24,231 bases of DNA from positions 1 through 24,231 of the forward strand of contig DATDMG010000519.1 of the NCBI GenBank assembly GCA_036518955.1, given 5' to 3'. This document shows positions 14,743 to 23,784 of this stretch, piece after piece (the first letter of the stretch is position 1; every line of letters begins with the position of its first letter). The DNA comes from DATDMG01 sp036518955 (GTDB lineage: Bacteria; Actinomycetota; Actinomycetes; Actinomycetales; Kineosporiaceae). A model generated the notes under the pieces. It saw only the letters and a list, made by a program, of their open reading frames with translations, was not told the origin of the DNA and made no database searches. A program made the position numbers and the translations under genes.

Positions 14743-15738
14743 GTGACTGCAAGTCTCACTGCCCCACTGACGATCGAGTTCGCCTACACTCGCTCCCTCG
14801 GCCCCACCCTCAGCCGGTTCATGACGGCCCTCGGCCAGCGCCGCATCGTGGGCGTCCGCACGGACGACGGCCGGGTCCACGTCCCGCCGCCGGAGTACGA
14901 CCCGGTGACCCGCGCCCCGCTGACGGAGTTCGTCGAGGTGGCCGACACCGGGGAGGTCCTCACCTGGACCTGGGTCGCCCATCCGCTGGAGGGCCAGCCG
15001 CTGGACCGCCCGTTCGCCTGGGCCTTGATCCGCCTCGACGGCGCGGACACCCCGCTCCTGCACGCCGTCGACGCCGGCAGTGCCGCGTCGATGCGCAGCG
15101 GGATGCGGGTGCGGGCGCGGTGGGCGGACACCCCGGTGGGCCACATCCGCGACCTCGCCTGCTTCGCACCGGAGGAGGCCGCCGCCGCGGCCGACGCCGC
15201 GCCAGACACCGCCGCCGCGGACCGCACGGCGGCGGACCGCGCCGCACCGGACGCCGCCCGCGTCACCATGGTCACCACCCCGATCCGCCTCAGCTACCAG
15301 CACACCGCCTCCCCCGAGGAGAGCCGCTACCTGCACGCGCTGGCTGCCGGCCGGGTCCTCGGCCAGCGCTGCCCGGCCTGCGGCAAGGTCTACGTGCCCC
15401 CCCGCGGCGCCTGCCCGACGGACGGGACCCCCACCACCGAGGACGTCGACCTGCCGGACCGCGGCACCGTCACCACCTTCTGCGTCGTGAACGTCCCGTT
15501 CGCCGGGCAGCGGGTGCAGCCGCCCTACGTCGCCGCGCACGTGCTGCTGGACGGCGCCGACATCCCCCTCCTCCACCTGGTGCTCGGCTGCCCGGCCGAC
15601 CAGGTGCGGATGGGGATGCGGGTGGCCGCCGTGTGGAAGCCGGCCGACCAGTGGAGCCCCACGCCCGAGAACATCGACCACTTCGCGCCCTCCGGCGAGC
15701 CGGACGCGCCCTACGAGAGCTACGCCCACCAGCTATGA
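14743..15738 (+). CDS. Double OB-fold DUF35 protein, partner of Ltp enzymes
   Basis: This 331-residue protein has two DUF35 (acyl-CoA-associated OB-fold) domains. The first is about 1-145 (LEGQPLDRPFAWALIRLDGADTPLLHAV) and the second about 180-331 (FAGQRVQPPYVAAHVLLDGADIPLLHL). An Ala/Asp/Arg linker of about 35 residues joins them. The second domain has a zinc-ribbon-like C210-x2-C213 and C224; a fourth ligand is not obvious. Such proteins assemble with lipid-transfer-protein thiolase homologues to make steroid side-chain aldolases, as ChsH2 does with Ltp2. This one resembles Rv3521, which precedes ltp4-ltp3. The GTG start at 14743 is chosen because conserved sequence (SLTAPLTIEFAYTRSLGPTL) begins right after it. 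An upstream in-frame start at 14668 would be translated through a KstR box. No normal ribosome-binding site is visible. Confidence 0.85.
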   Translation: MTASLTAPLTIEFAYTRSLGPTLSRFMTALGQRRIVGVRTDDGRVHVPPPEYDPVTRAPLTEFVEVADTGEVLTWTWVAHPLEGQPLDRPFAWALIRLDGADTPLLHAVDAGSAASMRSGMRVRARWADTPVGHIRDLACFAPEEAAAAADAAPDTAAADRTAADRAAPDAARVTMVTTPIRLSYQHTASPEESRYLHALAAGRVLGQRCPACGKVYVPPRGACPTDGTPTTEDVDLPDRGTVTTFCVVNVPFAGQRVQPPYVAAHVLLDGADIPLLHLVLGCPADQVRMGMRVAAVWKPADQWSPTPENIDHFAPSGEPDAPYESYAHQL

Positions 15739-15746
15739 CGCACCGA

Positions 15747-15821
15747 GCGACCCGACCCACGGCGACCCGACCCGCGGCGACCCGACCCACGGCGGCGAGG
15801 TGCCGGCGAAGGTGCCGGCGA
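15747..15821 (+). repeat. 15-bp and 12-bp tandem repeats between DUF35 gene and ltp4
   Basis: Three copies of gcgacccgacccacg (15747-15761, 15762-15776 with one change, 15777-15791) are followed by two exact copies of aggtgccggcga (15798-15809, 15810-15821). They fill most of the 100-bp gap between two genes of one operon. They end just before the strong ribosome-binding site of ltp4 and do not appear to be translated. Confidence 0.85.
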
Positions 15822-15838
15822 AGAGGCAGGAGGTGACC

Positions 15839-16893
15839 ATGAGAGACGTCGCGGTCGTCGGCTTCGCGCAGACGCCCAACGTCCGCCGCAGCGGGGCGAC
15901 GACCAACGGGGTGGAGCTGCTCGTCCCGATCTTCCAGGAGGTGCTGGCGGGCCTGGGCCTGTCCCGGCGGGACATCGACTTCTGGTGCTCGGGATCGTCG
16001 GACTACCTCGCCGGGCGGGCGTTCTCGTTCGTGACCGCGGTGGACGCGATCGGGGCGTTCCCGCCGATCGCGGAGTCGCACGTCGAGATGGACGCCGCCT
16101 GGGCGCTGTACGAGGCGTGGGTGAAGATCCTCACCGGTGAGGCCGACGTCGCCCTCGCCTACGGCTTCGGCGTCTCCTCGGCGGGGCACCTGCGCCGGGT
16201 CCTGGCCCTGCAGCTGGACCCGTACACGGTCGCCCCGCTCTGGCCGGAGTCCGTCAGCATCGCGGCCCTGCAGGCCAGGTTGGGGCTCGAGTCAGGCCGG
16301 TGGAGCCAGGCCGAGATGGCCGAGGTCGCCGTCCGTAGCCGGGCCTGCGCGCTGTCCAACCCCTATGCCCAGGTCGCCGGCGAGACCACCGTCGAGGAGC
16401 TGCTCGCCCAGCCGTTCGTCGCCGATCCGCTCCGGGCGCACGACTGCGCGCCGGTCAGCGACGGGGCCGCCGTGGTGATCCTCGCGGCGGGTGAGCGCGC
16501 CCGTGAGCTGTGCGCCCGGCCGGCCTGGATCACCGGGTTCGCGCACCGGATCGACCCCCAGGCGCTCGGGCTGCGCGACCTGACCACCGCGCCGTCCGCG
16601 GCGGCGGCCGCCGCGGACGCCGGGGCACGCGGCGGACCGATCGACGTCGCCGAACTCCACGCCCCCTTCACCCACCAGGAGCTCGTGCTGCGCCGGGAGC
16701 TGGGACTCGGCGGCGAGGTGCGGGTGAACCCCTCCGGCGGCGCGCTCGCCGGCAACCCGATGTTCTCCGCCGGGCTGGCGCGGATCGGTTGGGCCGGTCA
16801 GCAGGTGATGTCCGGTGCCGCCGGCCGGGCGCTCGGCCACGCGACGAGCGGCCCGGCGTTGCAGCAGAACCTGGTGTGCCTGTTGGAGGCCCG

Positions 16894-16897
<4 letters not shown>
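15839..16897 (+). CDS. ltp4: Ltp4-like thiolase-fold lipid-transfer protein
   Basis: This 352-residue thiolase-superfamily protein is predicted to be one half of a steroid side-chain aldolase. Ltp3 and Ltp4 are needed in Rhodococcus for C24-branched sterol side chains. Conserved blocks include FWCSGSSDYLAGRAFSFV (48-65), ESHVEMDAAWALYEAWVKIL (79-98), the HxPFTHQELVL segment and NPSGGALAGNPMFSAG. The loop that carries the nucleophilic Cys in true thiolases has no Cys here, and the usual GHP histidine is Asn. A simple Claisen thiolase function is therefore unlikely. The ATG at 15839 follows AGGAGGTGACC, an excellent ribosome-binding site. It overlaps ltp3 by four bases (ATGA), so the two should be made in equal amounts. 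Confidence 0.88.
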
Positions 16898-18066
<1,169 letters not shown>

Positions 18067-18103
18067 CCCCGGCCGGCCCCGCCCTGCCGGCCCTCGCCCG
18101 CGA

Positions 18104-18147
18104 AAGGGCGGGAAGGCCCTCCGGGCTCGGAGGGCCTTCCCGCCCTT
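18104..18147. terminator. Bidirectional terminator between ltp3 and cyp125
   Basis: A perfect 20-bp inverted repeat (18104-18123 against 18128-18147) with the four-base loop ggct lies in the 107-bp gap between two converging genes. The arms begin AAGGGCGGG and end CCCGCCCTT, so each strand has a short A-run before the stem and T-run after it. This is the strongest terminator candidate in the window and should work in both directions. Confidence 0.9.
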
Positions 18148-18173
18148 GGTCGTGGTGAGCGGTCGGCGGCCGG

Positions 18174-19436
18174 TCAACGGTAGGCGACGCGCATCTCCTT
18201 GATGCCGTTCAGCCACCCCGAGCGCAGCCGTTTCGGTGGTTCCAGCAGTCGGATGTCCGGCATGTGGTCGGCGATCGCGTTGAAGATGAGCTCGATCTCC
18301 AGCCTGGCCAGGTTGCTGCCCAGGCAGAAGTGCGCGCCACTGCCGCCGAAGCCCAGGTGCGGGTTCGGGTCGCGCCTGATGTCGAACCGCTCCGGATGGT
18401 CGAACACATCCTCGTCGAAGTTGGCCGAGCCGTAGAACATCGCCACGCGCTGGCCCTTCTTGATCTGCTGGCCACCCAGAACAGTATCCACGGTGGCCGT
18501 GCGCTGGAACACGTTCACGGGCGTGCCCCAGCGAATGATCTCGTCGACAGCGGTATGTGGGCGCTCCCGCTTGAATAGCTCCCACTGGTCCGGGAACTCG
18601 AAGAATGCGTTCATCCCATGGCTGATCGCATTGCGTGTCGTCTCATTGCCGGCGACCGCCAGCATGAGCACGAAGAAACCGAACTCGTCGGTGGACAGGT
18701 GCTCCCCGCCGACCTCGGCGTTGACCAGGGTGGTGACGATGTCGGCCTGTGGCGACGCTTTGCGGCTCTCAGCCATCTCCATCGCATAGGCCAGCAACTC
18801 GGTGGCGGCCAGCAGCGGATCGACGTCGTACTCCGGGTCGTCGTAGCCGATCATCTGGTTGGACCAGTCGAAGATCTTGCGGCGGTCGCCCTGCGGGATC
18901 CCGAGCAGCTCGGCGATCGCCTGCAACGGCAACTCGCACGCCACGTCCGAGACGAACTCGCCCTCCCCCGCGGCGAGCGCCCCCTGGACGATCCGCCCCG
19001 CCCGATCAGCCAGTGCCGCGCGCAACCCGTTGATCGCGCGCGGGGTGAAGCCCCGGGACACGATCGAGCGGACCGCGGTGTGCTGGGGTGGGTCGATGTT
19101 GAGCATCACCAGGCGCTGCATGTCGATCTGCTCGCGGGTGATGTCCGCCGCGAACCGGACGATGGCCGTGTTCTCCCAGGACGAGTAGGTCGCGCTGTCC
19201 CGGGAGACCGCCATGACGTCGGCGTGCCGGGTGACGACCCAGTAGCCATCGTCATCGAAGCCCGCGCTGCCGTGCGGCTGGCCGTTCCACCACACCGGGG
19301 CGACCCGGCGCAGGCGGGCGAACTCCTCGTGCGGAACGCCGTCGAGGTACACCTGCGGGTCGGTGAAGTCGAACCCTTCAGGCAGACCCAGTTCGACCGG
19401 GGCCTGGGCGGCGGCGGGAGAGGGAGAGTCGATCAC
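18174..19436 (-). CDS. cyp125: Steroid C26-monooxygenase, CYP125 family
   Basis: This 420-residue cytochrome P450 is predicted to oxidise the sterol side chain at C26/C27, the first step of side-chain degradation, with ferredoxin as electron donor. The I-helix motif is AGNETT (262-267), the ExxR motif E299-IIR and the haem-binding loop FGGSGAHFC with C371. The CYP125 identity rests on LPEGFDFTDPQVY, APVWWNGQ, VMLNIDPPQHT, FFVLMLAVAGNETTRNAI and the terminal RLRSGWLNGIKEM. CYP142 is the main alternative, but these segments fit CYP125 better. The GTG start at 19436 has AGGAGGATGCC upstream; an in-frame ATG 48 bases earlier is not needed. No electron-transfer partner is encoded nearby. A KstR box lies 82 bp upstream. 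Confidence 0.92.
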   Translation of the reverse strand: MIDSPSPAAAQAPVELGLPEGFDFTDPQVYLDGVPHEEFARLRRVAPVWWNGQPHGSAGFDDDGYWVVTRHADVMAVSRDSATYSSWENTAIVRFAADITREQIDMQRLVMLNIDPPQHTAVRSIVSRGFTPRAINGLRAALADRAGRIVQGALAAGEGEFVSDVACELPLQAIAELLGIPQGDRRKIFDWSNQMIGYDDPEYDVDPLLAATELLAYAMEMAESRKASPQADIVTTLVNAEVGGEHLSTDEFGFFVLMLAVAGNETTRNAISHGMNAFFEFPDQWELFKRERPHTAVDEIIRWGTPVNVFQRTATVDTVLGGQQIKKGQRVAMFYGSANFDEDVFDHPERFDIRRDPNPHLGFGGSGAHFCLGSNLARLEIELIFNAIADHMPDIRLLEPPKRLRSGWLNGIKEMRVAYR

Positions 19437-19517
19437 GGCATCCTCCTGCCAGCAATAAACCTTGCCGCAATTGAAGCACGCCACCGGTCGTCAGGGAACA
19501 GCTCAGCGCGATATCGT

Positions 19518-19531
19518 AAGAACACGTTCTA
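19518..19531. promoter_or_regulatory. KstR-type operator, cyp125/fadA5
   Basis: AAGAACACGTTCTA fits the KstR core AACnnGTTnnA with a single first-base difference and contains the perfect palindrome AGAACACGTTCT. It lies in the 139-bp divergent gap, 82 bp from the cyp125 start and 45 bp from the fadA5 start. In mycobacteria cyp125 is a classic KstR target. Confidence 0.8.
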
Positions 19532-19575
19532 CTCAATCGGTAAGCAACGGTGCGACATCAGGACGGTGGCTGATC

Positions 19576-20742
19576 GTGGGTACTCCAGTGATCGTCGAAG
19601 CGGTTCGGACGCCGATCGGCCGACGGGGCGGCCACCTCGCCGGGCTGCACGCCGCCCAGGTGCTGGGGGCGGCGCAGCGGGCTCTGGTCGAGCGGGCCGG
19701 CATCGACGACCAGCTCGTCGAGCAGGTGCACGGCGGCTGCGTGACGCAGGCCGGCGAACAGGCCGGCAACGTCACCCGGACGGCCTGGCTCCACGCGGGG
19801 CTGAGCCAGTGGACCGGATGCCTGACCCTGGATGCCCAGTGCGGCTCGGCCCAGCAGGCGGCCCACCTGGTGGCCGGGCTGATCGCCCTGGACGCGATCT
19901 CGGTGGGCATCGCCTGCGGGGTGGAGGCGATGACGCGGGTGCCGCTCCGGTCGAACCTCGGCAGCGGCGTCGGGGTTCCCCGACCGGACTCCTGGAGCAT
20001 CGACCTACCCAACCAGTATGTGGGCGCCGAACGGATCGCGGTCCGGCGCGGGATCACCCGGACGGACGTCGACACGTTCGGGCTGCGGTCCCAGGTCCGG
20101 GCCGCCGCAGCCTGGGAGCACGGGCACTTCCGGCGGGAGATCGTGCCGGTCCAGGCGCCCGTGCTGGACGCCGACGGGGTGCCCACCGGCGCGACCCGGC
20201 TGGTCGAGCGGGATCAGGGCCTGCGTGAGACGAGCCTGGCGGCGCTGGCCGGTCTGCGCCCCGTGGTGGAGGGCGGCATCCACACCGCCGGGACGTCGTC
20301 CCAGATCTCCGACGGTGCCGCCGCGGTCCTGCTCACCGATCTCGACACCGCGCGTGAGCTCGGCCTGCGTCCCCGGGCCCGGATCGTGGCCCAGTGCCTG
20401 GTCGGCGCCGAGCCGTACTACCACCTGGACGGACCGGTGCAGGCGACCGAGCGGGTGCTGGCCCGCTCGGGCATGTCGGTCCGGGACATCGACCTGTTCG
20501 AGGTGAACGAGGCGTTCGCCTCCGTCGTGCTGTCCTGGCTCGACGTGCACAAGCCGGACCCGGACCGGGTCAACGTCAACGGCGGGGCGATCGCGCTCGG
20601 ACATCCGGTGGGCAGCACCGGCGCTCGGCTGCTCACCACGGCGCTGCACGAGCTCGAGCGGCGCGACGGCACCACCGCGCTGATCACGATGTGCGCCGGC
20701 GGGGCGATGTCGACCGCGACCATCCTGGAGCGGCTCGGCTGA
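19576..20742 (+). CDS. fadA5: Steroid side-chain thiolase, FadA5-like
   Basis: This 388-residue acetyl-CoA acyltransferase is predicted to release acetyl- or propionyl-CoA from beta-keto steroid side-chain CoA esters. The full thiolase catalytic set is present: nucleophile C89 (DAQCGSAQQ), NEAF (311-314), H343 in GGAIALGHPVG and C373 in ITMCAGG. FadA5-like features are GTPVIVEAVRTPIGRRGGHL at the start, HTAGTSSQISDGAAAVL, LVGAEPYYHLDGPVQAT and WLDVHKPDPDRVNVNG. Length fits (about 390). The GTG at 19576 is chosen by similarity; a longer in-frame start would read through the KstR box. The ribosome-binding site is weak (AGGACGG). It is divergent from cyp125, whereas Rv3545c and Rv3546 of M. tuberculosis have a comparable pairing. 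Confidence 0.93.
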   Translation: MGTPVIVEAVRTPIGRRGGHLAGLHAAQVLGAAQRALVERAGIDDQLVEQVHGGCVTQAGEQAGNVTRTAWLHAGLSQWTGCLTLDAQCGSAQQAAHLVAGLIALDAISVGIACGVEAMTRVPLRSNLGSGVGVPRPDSWSIDLPNQYVGAERIAVRRGITRTDVDTFGLRSQVRAAAAWEHGHFRREIVPVQAPVLDADGVPTGATRLVERDQGLRETSLAALAGLRPVVEGGIHTAGTSSQISDGAAAVLLTDLDTARELGLRPRARIVAQCLVGAEPYYHLDGPVQATERVLARSGMSVRDIDLFEVNEAFASVVLSWLDVHKPDPDRVNVNGGAIALGHPVGSTGARLLTTALHELERRDGTTALITMCAGGAMSTATILERLG

Positions 20743-20754
20743 TCCGCCCTCCGA

Positions 20755-21576
20755 TCAGCTGATGGTCTGCCGCGCCCAGTCGGCGAGAGTGTCGACGCGC
20801 GCGGTGATCTCTTCGGTGACGTGCGGACAGGTGGGGCCCTGGCTCTCCACAGACACCAGCTCAGGCCCATGCCAGGTCGGAGCGAAGTAGGGGGCACCGG
20901 AGTCGTACACGCAGGCGCTGGTGTCCGCTGCCGGACGCAGACCCACCACACCCACCGTGCCAGCGGTCACCGACGTGATGGTGAAGGTCCCTGTTCGGAG
21001 CGTGGTACTTGGCGCTTGCTCCCCTTCGCCGGTCCAGCCCCAGCCCGCGAGACGAACCCTGTCACCGACCCGCGGCGCGTCGGTCGACAGTGCGATCGGC
21101 TCGATCCCCTCCACCGGACGCTCCAGCTCGGCCAGGGCGACGTCCTCTCCGGTCGGGGCCTGACGGACCTCCACCACATCGACATCGATCCCGTACCCGG
21201 ACTCGAGGTCGGCCGTGCCCACGGTAGCGATCACCCGGTACCGGACCGGACCGCTGATCCGGTGGCGAGCACCGTCGTGGAAGCAGTGCCCGGCGCTCAT
21301 GATCCACTGTGGGGCGACGAGCGAGGCCGAGCACGCGCTGCTGTAGTGACTCCCGTCCGGCCGCGTGATATCGGGCATTGTCAGCTTCACCCCGAACGGA
21401 TACCTGCCTTCGGGCACCTGCCTACCGTGCGCGACCGCCAGCGCGGTACCGACACCCGTCGCGGTCAATCCGATCGTCGCCGCGGCGGCAACCACGACCC
21501 GGATCCGCCCGAGGAGCCGACGACGCCACGGCCCGGGAACGCCGGGACGCCCCGACTCACGGTTGTCTCCTGCCAT
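20755..21576 (-). CDS. Secreted trypsin-like serine protease
   Basis: This 273-residue protein has a basic N-terminus (RRRLLGRIR, 18-26) and a hydrophobic stretch (VVVAAAATIGLTATGVGTALAVA, 27-49), acting as a signal peptide or anchor. A chymotrypsin-fold (S1) domain follows from about residue 59. The catalytic triad is readable: H97 in SAGHC, D145 in EDVALAEL and S226 in YDSGAPYF. The last replaces the usual GDSGGP, with Ala at the second Gly. Cys pairs (82/98 and 222/250) suit extracytoplasmic disulphides. Its role here is unclear. It lies tail-to-tail with fadA5, only 12 bp from its stop, shows no KstR box and looks like an insert between two sterol modules. The start ATG at 21576 lacks a clear ribosome-binding site. 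Confidence 0.85.
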   Translation of the reverse strand: MAGDNRESGRPGVPGPWRRRLLGRIRVVVAAAATIGLTATGVGTALAVAHGRQVPEGRYPFGVKLTMPDITRPDGSHYSSACSASLVAPQWIMSAGHCFHDGARHRISGPVRYRVIATVGTADLESGYGIDVDVVEVRQAPTGEDVALAELERPVEGIEPIALSTDAPRVGDRVRLAGWGWTGEGEQAPSTTLRTGTFTITSVTAGTVGVVGLRPAADTSACVYDSGAPYFAPTWHGPELVSVESQGPTCPHVTEEITARVDTLADWARQTIS

Positions 21577-21709
21577 AGGCGGGAAGATAACGACGCTCTG
21601 TGGGGTGAATGTCCTGAAGAAGACAGGTTTGAGGAAACTGTCCTCACGCGGTAGCTACCGGCCTGGACGCAGTACCGGGAGGCGCACCACCGCTCGCCGC
21701 GGGTCGAGG

Positions 21710-22531
21710 TCAAGGATGCTGGCTGCTGACCGAGATGACCTCGCCGGTCAGGTACGAGGAGTAGTCGCTCGCCAGGAAGGCGATCACCGTCGCCACCTCC
21801 CAGGGCTGGGCCGCCCGCCCGAACGCCTCGCGGGCGGCCAACTGGTCGAGCAATTCCTCGGACGTCACCTTCGCCAGGAAGGGATGCGCGGCCAGGCTGG
21901 GCGCCACCGCGTTGACCCGGATGCCGTGCTCGGCGACCTCCAGGGCCGCACACCGGGTGAGCGCCATCACGCCCGCCTTGGCTGCGGCGTAGTGGGCCTG
22001 ACCGGGCTGGGCCCGCCAGCCGAGCACCGACGCGTTGTTCACCACGCAGCCTCCCCCGCCCTGCCGGATGAGCTGACGCAGCACGGCGCGCGTGCACCGG
22101 AAGGTACCGGTGAGCGTCACCTCGAGAACACGCGCCCACTCGGCGTCCGACATGTCCACCACGTTCCGGGTGCCGCCCAGCCCGGCGTTGTTGACCAGGA
22201 CGTCGATCCGCCCGAACCGCTCCACCGCCGACGTCACCAGCCGGTGGACGTCGTCCTCGACCGTCACGTCGCAGCGGGTCGAGGCCACCCGCTCGCCCGC
22301 GGTCGACGCGAGCTCCTCCCGGATGTCGTCCAGCCGCCGCTCGTGATGGTCGCTGACCAGCACGAGCGCGCCCTCCATCAGACAGCGCCGCGCCACCGCC
22401 GAACCGATCCCGGTGCCGGCCGCGGCGGTGACGACCACTACCTTGTCGGTCAGCAGGCCGGCGCCGGGAGGGCAGGACGGCACGGCCCGAGCGACGTTCG
22501 ACCCCGCCTGGGCAGGCATCCCCGGCATCAT
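21710..22531 (-). CDS. ipdF: Short-chain dehydrogenase, IpdF-like
   Basis: This 273-residue NAD(P)-dependent short-chain dehydrogenase is assigned to HIP (sterol C/D-ring remnant) degradation, where IpdF acts in beta-oxidation of the propionyl side chain. The cofactor loop is TAAAGTGIG (35-43), NNAG lies at 114-117, and the catalytic residues are S168, Y181 and K185 (NNASVLGWRAQPGQAHYAAAK). The C-terminus FLASDYSSYLTGEVISVSSQHP is very close to what I remember of Rv3559c. There are two tandem ATG codons (22531, 22528), and the TGA of the upstream fadE30-like gene lies across them, so translation is coupled. The first about 25 residues precede the fold and are poorly conserved. Confidence 0.9.
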   Translation of the reverse strand: MMPGMPAQAGSNVARAVPSCPPGAGLLTDKVVVVTAAAGTGIGSAVARRCLMEGALVLVSDHHERRLDDIREELASTAGERVASTRCDVTVEDDVHRLVTSAVERFGRIDVLVNNAGLGGTRNVVDMSDAEWARVLEVTLTGTFRCTRAVLRQLIRQGGGGCVVNNASVLGWRAQPGQAHYAAAKAGVMALTRCAALEVAEHGIRVNAVAPSLAAHPFLAKVTSEELLDQLAAREAFGRAAQPWEVATVIAFLASDYSSYLTGEVISVSSQHP

Positions 22532-23718
22532 CCCTGACGTCCCGTCGGGCGGCCCCGTCCGTACGCGCGCGGCAGGCCCAGACCGCGTTCGGCGACGACC
22601 GTGCGCTGCACCTCGTCCGAGCCTCCGTAGATGGTGTCCGCCCGGGTGAACAGGTACAGGCGCTGCCAGTCGTCCAGGTCGTCGCCGGCGCCACCGGCGG
22701 CCACCAGGGACGGCGCGCCGATCACCTCGACGGCCAGCTCACCGAGATCCCGGTGCCACGCGGCCCACAGCAACTTGATCTCCGACGGCAACGTGCCGGC
22801 ACCGGGATCTCCCGACGGCGCGGCGAGGGACGCCAGCAGGTGCGCCCGCAGCACCTGCAGGCCGACCCACGACCGGGTCAGCCGTTCCCGCACGACCGGG
22901 TCCCGGGCGGCGCCCCGGGCGCGGGCCAGCGCGATGAGCCGCTCCAGCTCACGGCGGAAGCCGACCTGCTGGCCGAGGGTGGCTGCCCCACGCTCCACGG
23001 CGAGCGTGCTCATCGCCACCCGCCACCCCTGCCCGATCCCGCCGACCACGAGGTCGGCGTCGGTGCGGGCGCCGTCGAAGAAGACCTCGTTGAACTCGCT
23101 GGTGCCGGTCAGCTGACGGATCGGCCGGACGGTGACCCCCGGCTGGCGCATCGGCACCAGGAGGTACGACAGGCCCGCCTGCGGTGGGCCGTCGCCCACC
23201 GGCGACGTCCGGGCCAGCACGAAGCACCAGTCGGCCACGTGCGCCAGGGACGTCCACACCTTCTGTCCGGTGATCACCCACTGGTCGTCGACGAGCTCCG
23301 CCCGAGTGGTCACCGCCGCCAGGTCGGAGCCGGCACCGGGCTCGGAGTACCCCTGGCACCACAGGTCCTGGACGGCGGCGATCCGCGGCAGGAACCGGTC
23401 GCACTGCTGCGCCGTGCCGTGGGCCAGCAGGGTCGGGCCGAGCAACTCCTCGCCGATGTGACTCACTCGCGCCGGCGCGTCCGCCTGCGCGTACTCCTCA
23501 TGGAAGATCACCTGCTGGGCCGGCGACGCACCGGCTCCGCCGTACCGGGTCGGCCAGCCCAGACAGGTGAACCCCGCCGCGGCCAACCGGCGGTTCCAGG
23601 CCAACCGTTCGGCGAATCCTTCGTGCTCCCGGCCCGGGCCGCCCAGACCCCGCAGGGCCGGGTCGAGGTTCTCGGCCAGCCACCGCCGCACGTGCTGGCG
23701 GAACTGCTCGTCGCGCAC
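22528..23718 (-). CDS. fadE30: Acyl-CoA dehydrogenase, FadE30-like
   Basis: This 396-residue flavoprotein is predicted to introduce a double bond into the CoA ester of the HIP propionyl side chain. The N-terminal helical domain contains FTCLGWPTRYGGAGASPA. The middle domain has WCQGYSEPGAGSDLAAV and GQKVWTSLAHVADWCFVLAR. The C-terminal helical domain ends with LYLFTRADTIYGGSDEVQRTVVAERGLGLPR. These blocks and the order ipdF-fadE30-fadD3 match Rv3559c-Rv3561. The GTG at 23718 has GGAGG eight bases upstream; a second GTG nine bases earlier is possible. It leads the ipdF operon and is divergent from fadD3 across a KstR2-type box. Confidence 0.9.
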   Translation of the reverse strand: MRDEQFRQHVRRWLAENLDPALRGLGGPGREHEGFAERLAWNRRLAAAGFTCLGWPTRYGGAGASPAQQVIFHEEYAQADAPARVSHIGEELLGPTLLAHGTAQQCDRFLPRIAAVQDLWCQGYSEPGAGSDLAAVTTRAELVDDQWVITGQKVWTSLAHVADWCFVLARTSPVGDGPPQAGLSYLLVPMRQPGVTVRPIRQLTGTSEFNEVFFDGARTDADLVVGGIGQGWRVAMSTLAVERGAATLGQQVGFRRELERLIALARARGAARDPVVRERLTRSWVGLQVLRAHLLASLAAPSGDPGAGTLPSEIKLLWAAWHRDLGELAVEVIGAPSLVAAGGAGDDLDDWQRLYLFTRADTIYGGSDEVQRTVVAERGLGLPRAYGRGRPTGRQG

Positions 23719-23754
23719 TGGTGCCACCTCCGCAACCCCACGTACCCTCAGCCT

Positions 23755-23768
23755 ACCAAGCACTTGCT
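23755..23768. promoter_or_regulatory. KstR2-type operator, fadE30/fadD3
   Basis: ACCAAGCACTTGCT matches the KstR2 consensus AnCAAGnnCTTGnT at every fixed position. KstR2 is the TetR-family repressor of the HIP-degradation regulon and is relieved by HIP-CoA. The site sits in the 66-bp divergent gap, 36 bp from the fadE30 start and 16 bp from the fadD3 start, so it could control both transcripts. Confidence 0.85.
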
Positions 23769-23784
23769 TGTCACGGAGGTGTCG

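Noticed and set aside
15747..15821. CRISPR array
   Set aside because: The repeats are directly adjacent with no unique spacers, only 12-15 bp long, and no cas genes are present.
19437..19484. Longer N-terminus of the P450 with a CxxC-like motif
   Set aside because: A strong ribosome-binding site precedes the GTG at 19436, and the CYP125 sequence pattern starts only after it.
19462..19575. Longer N-terminus of the FadA5-like thiolase
   Set aside because: It would be translated through the KstR box, and the family begins at GTPVIVEA.
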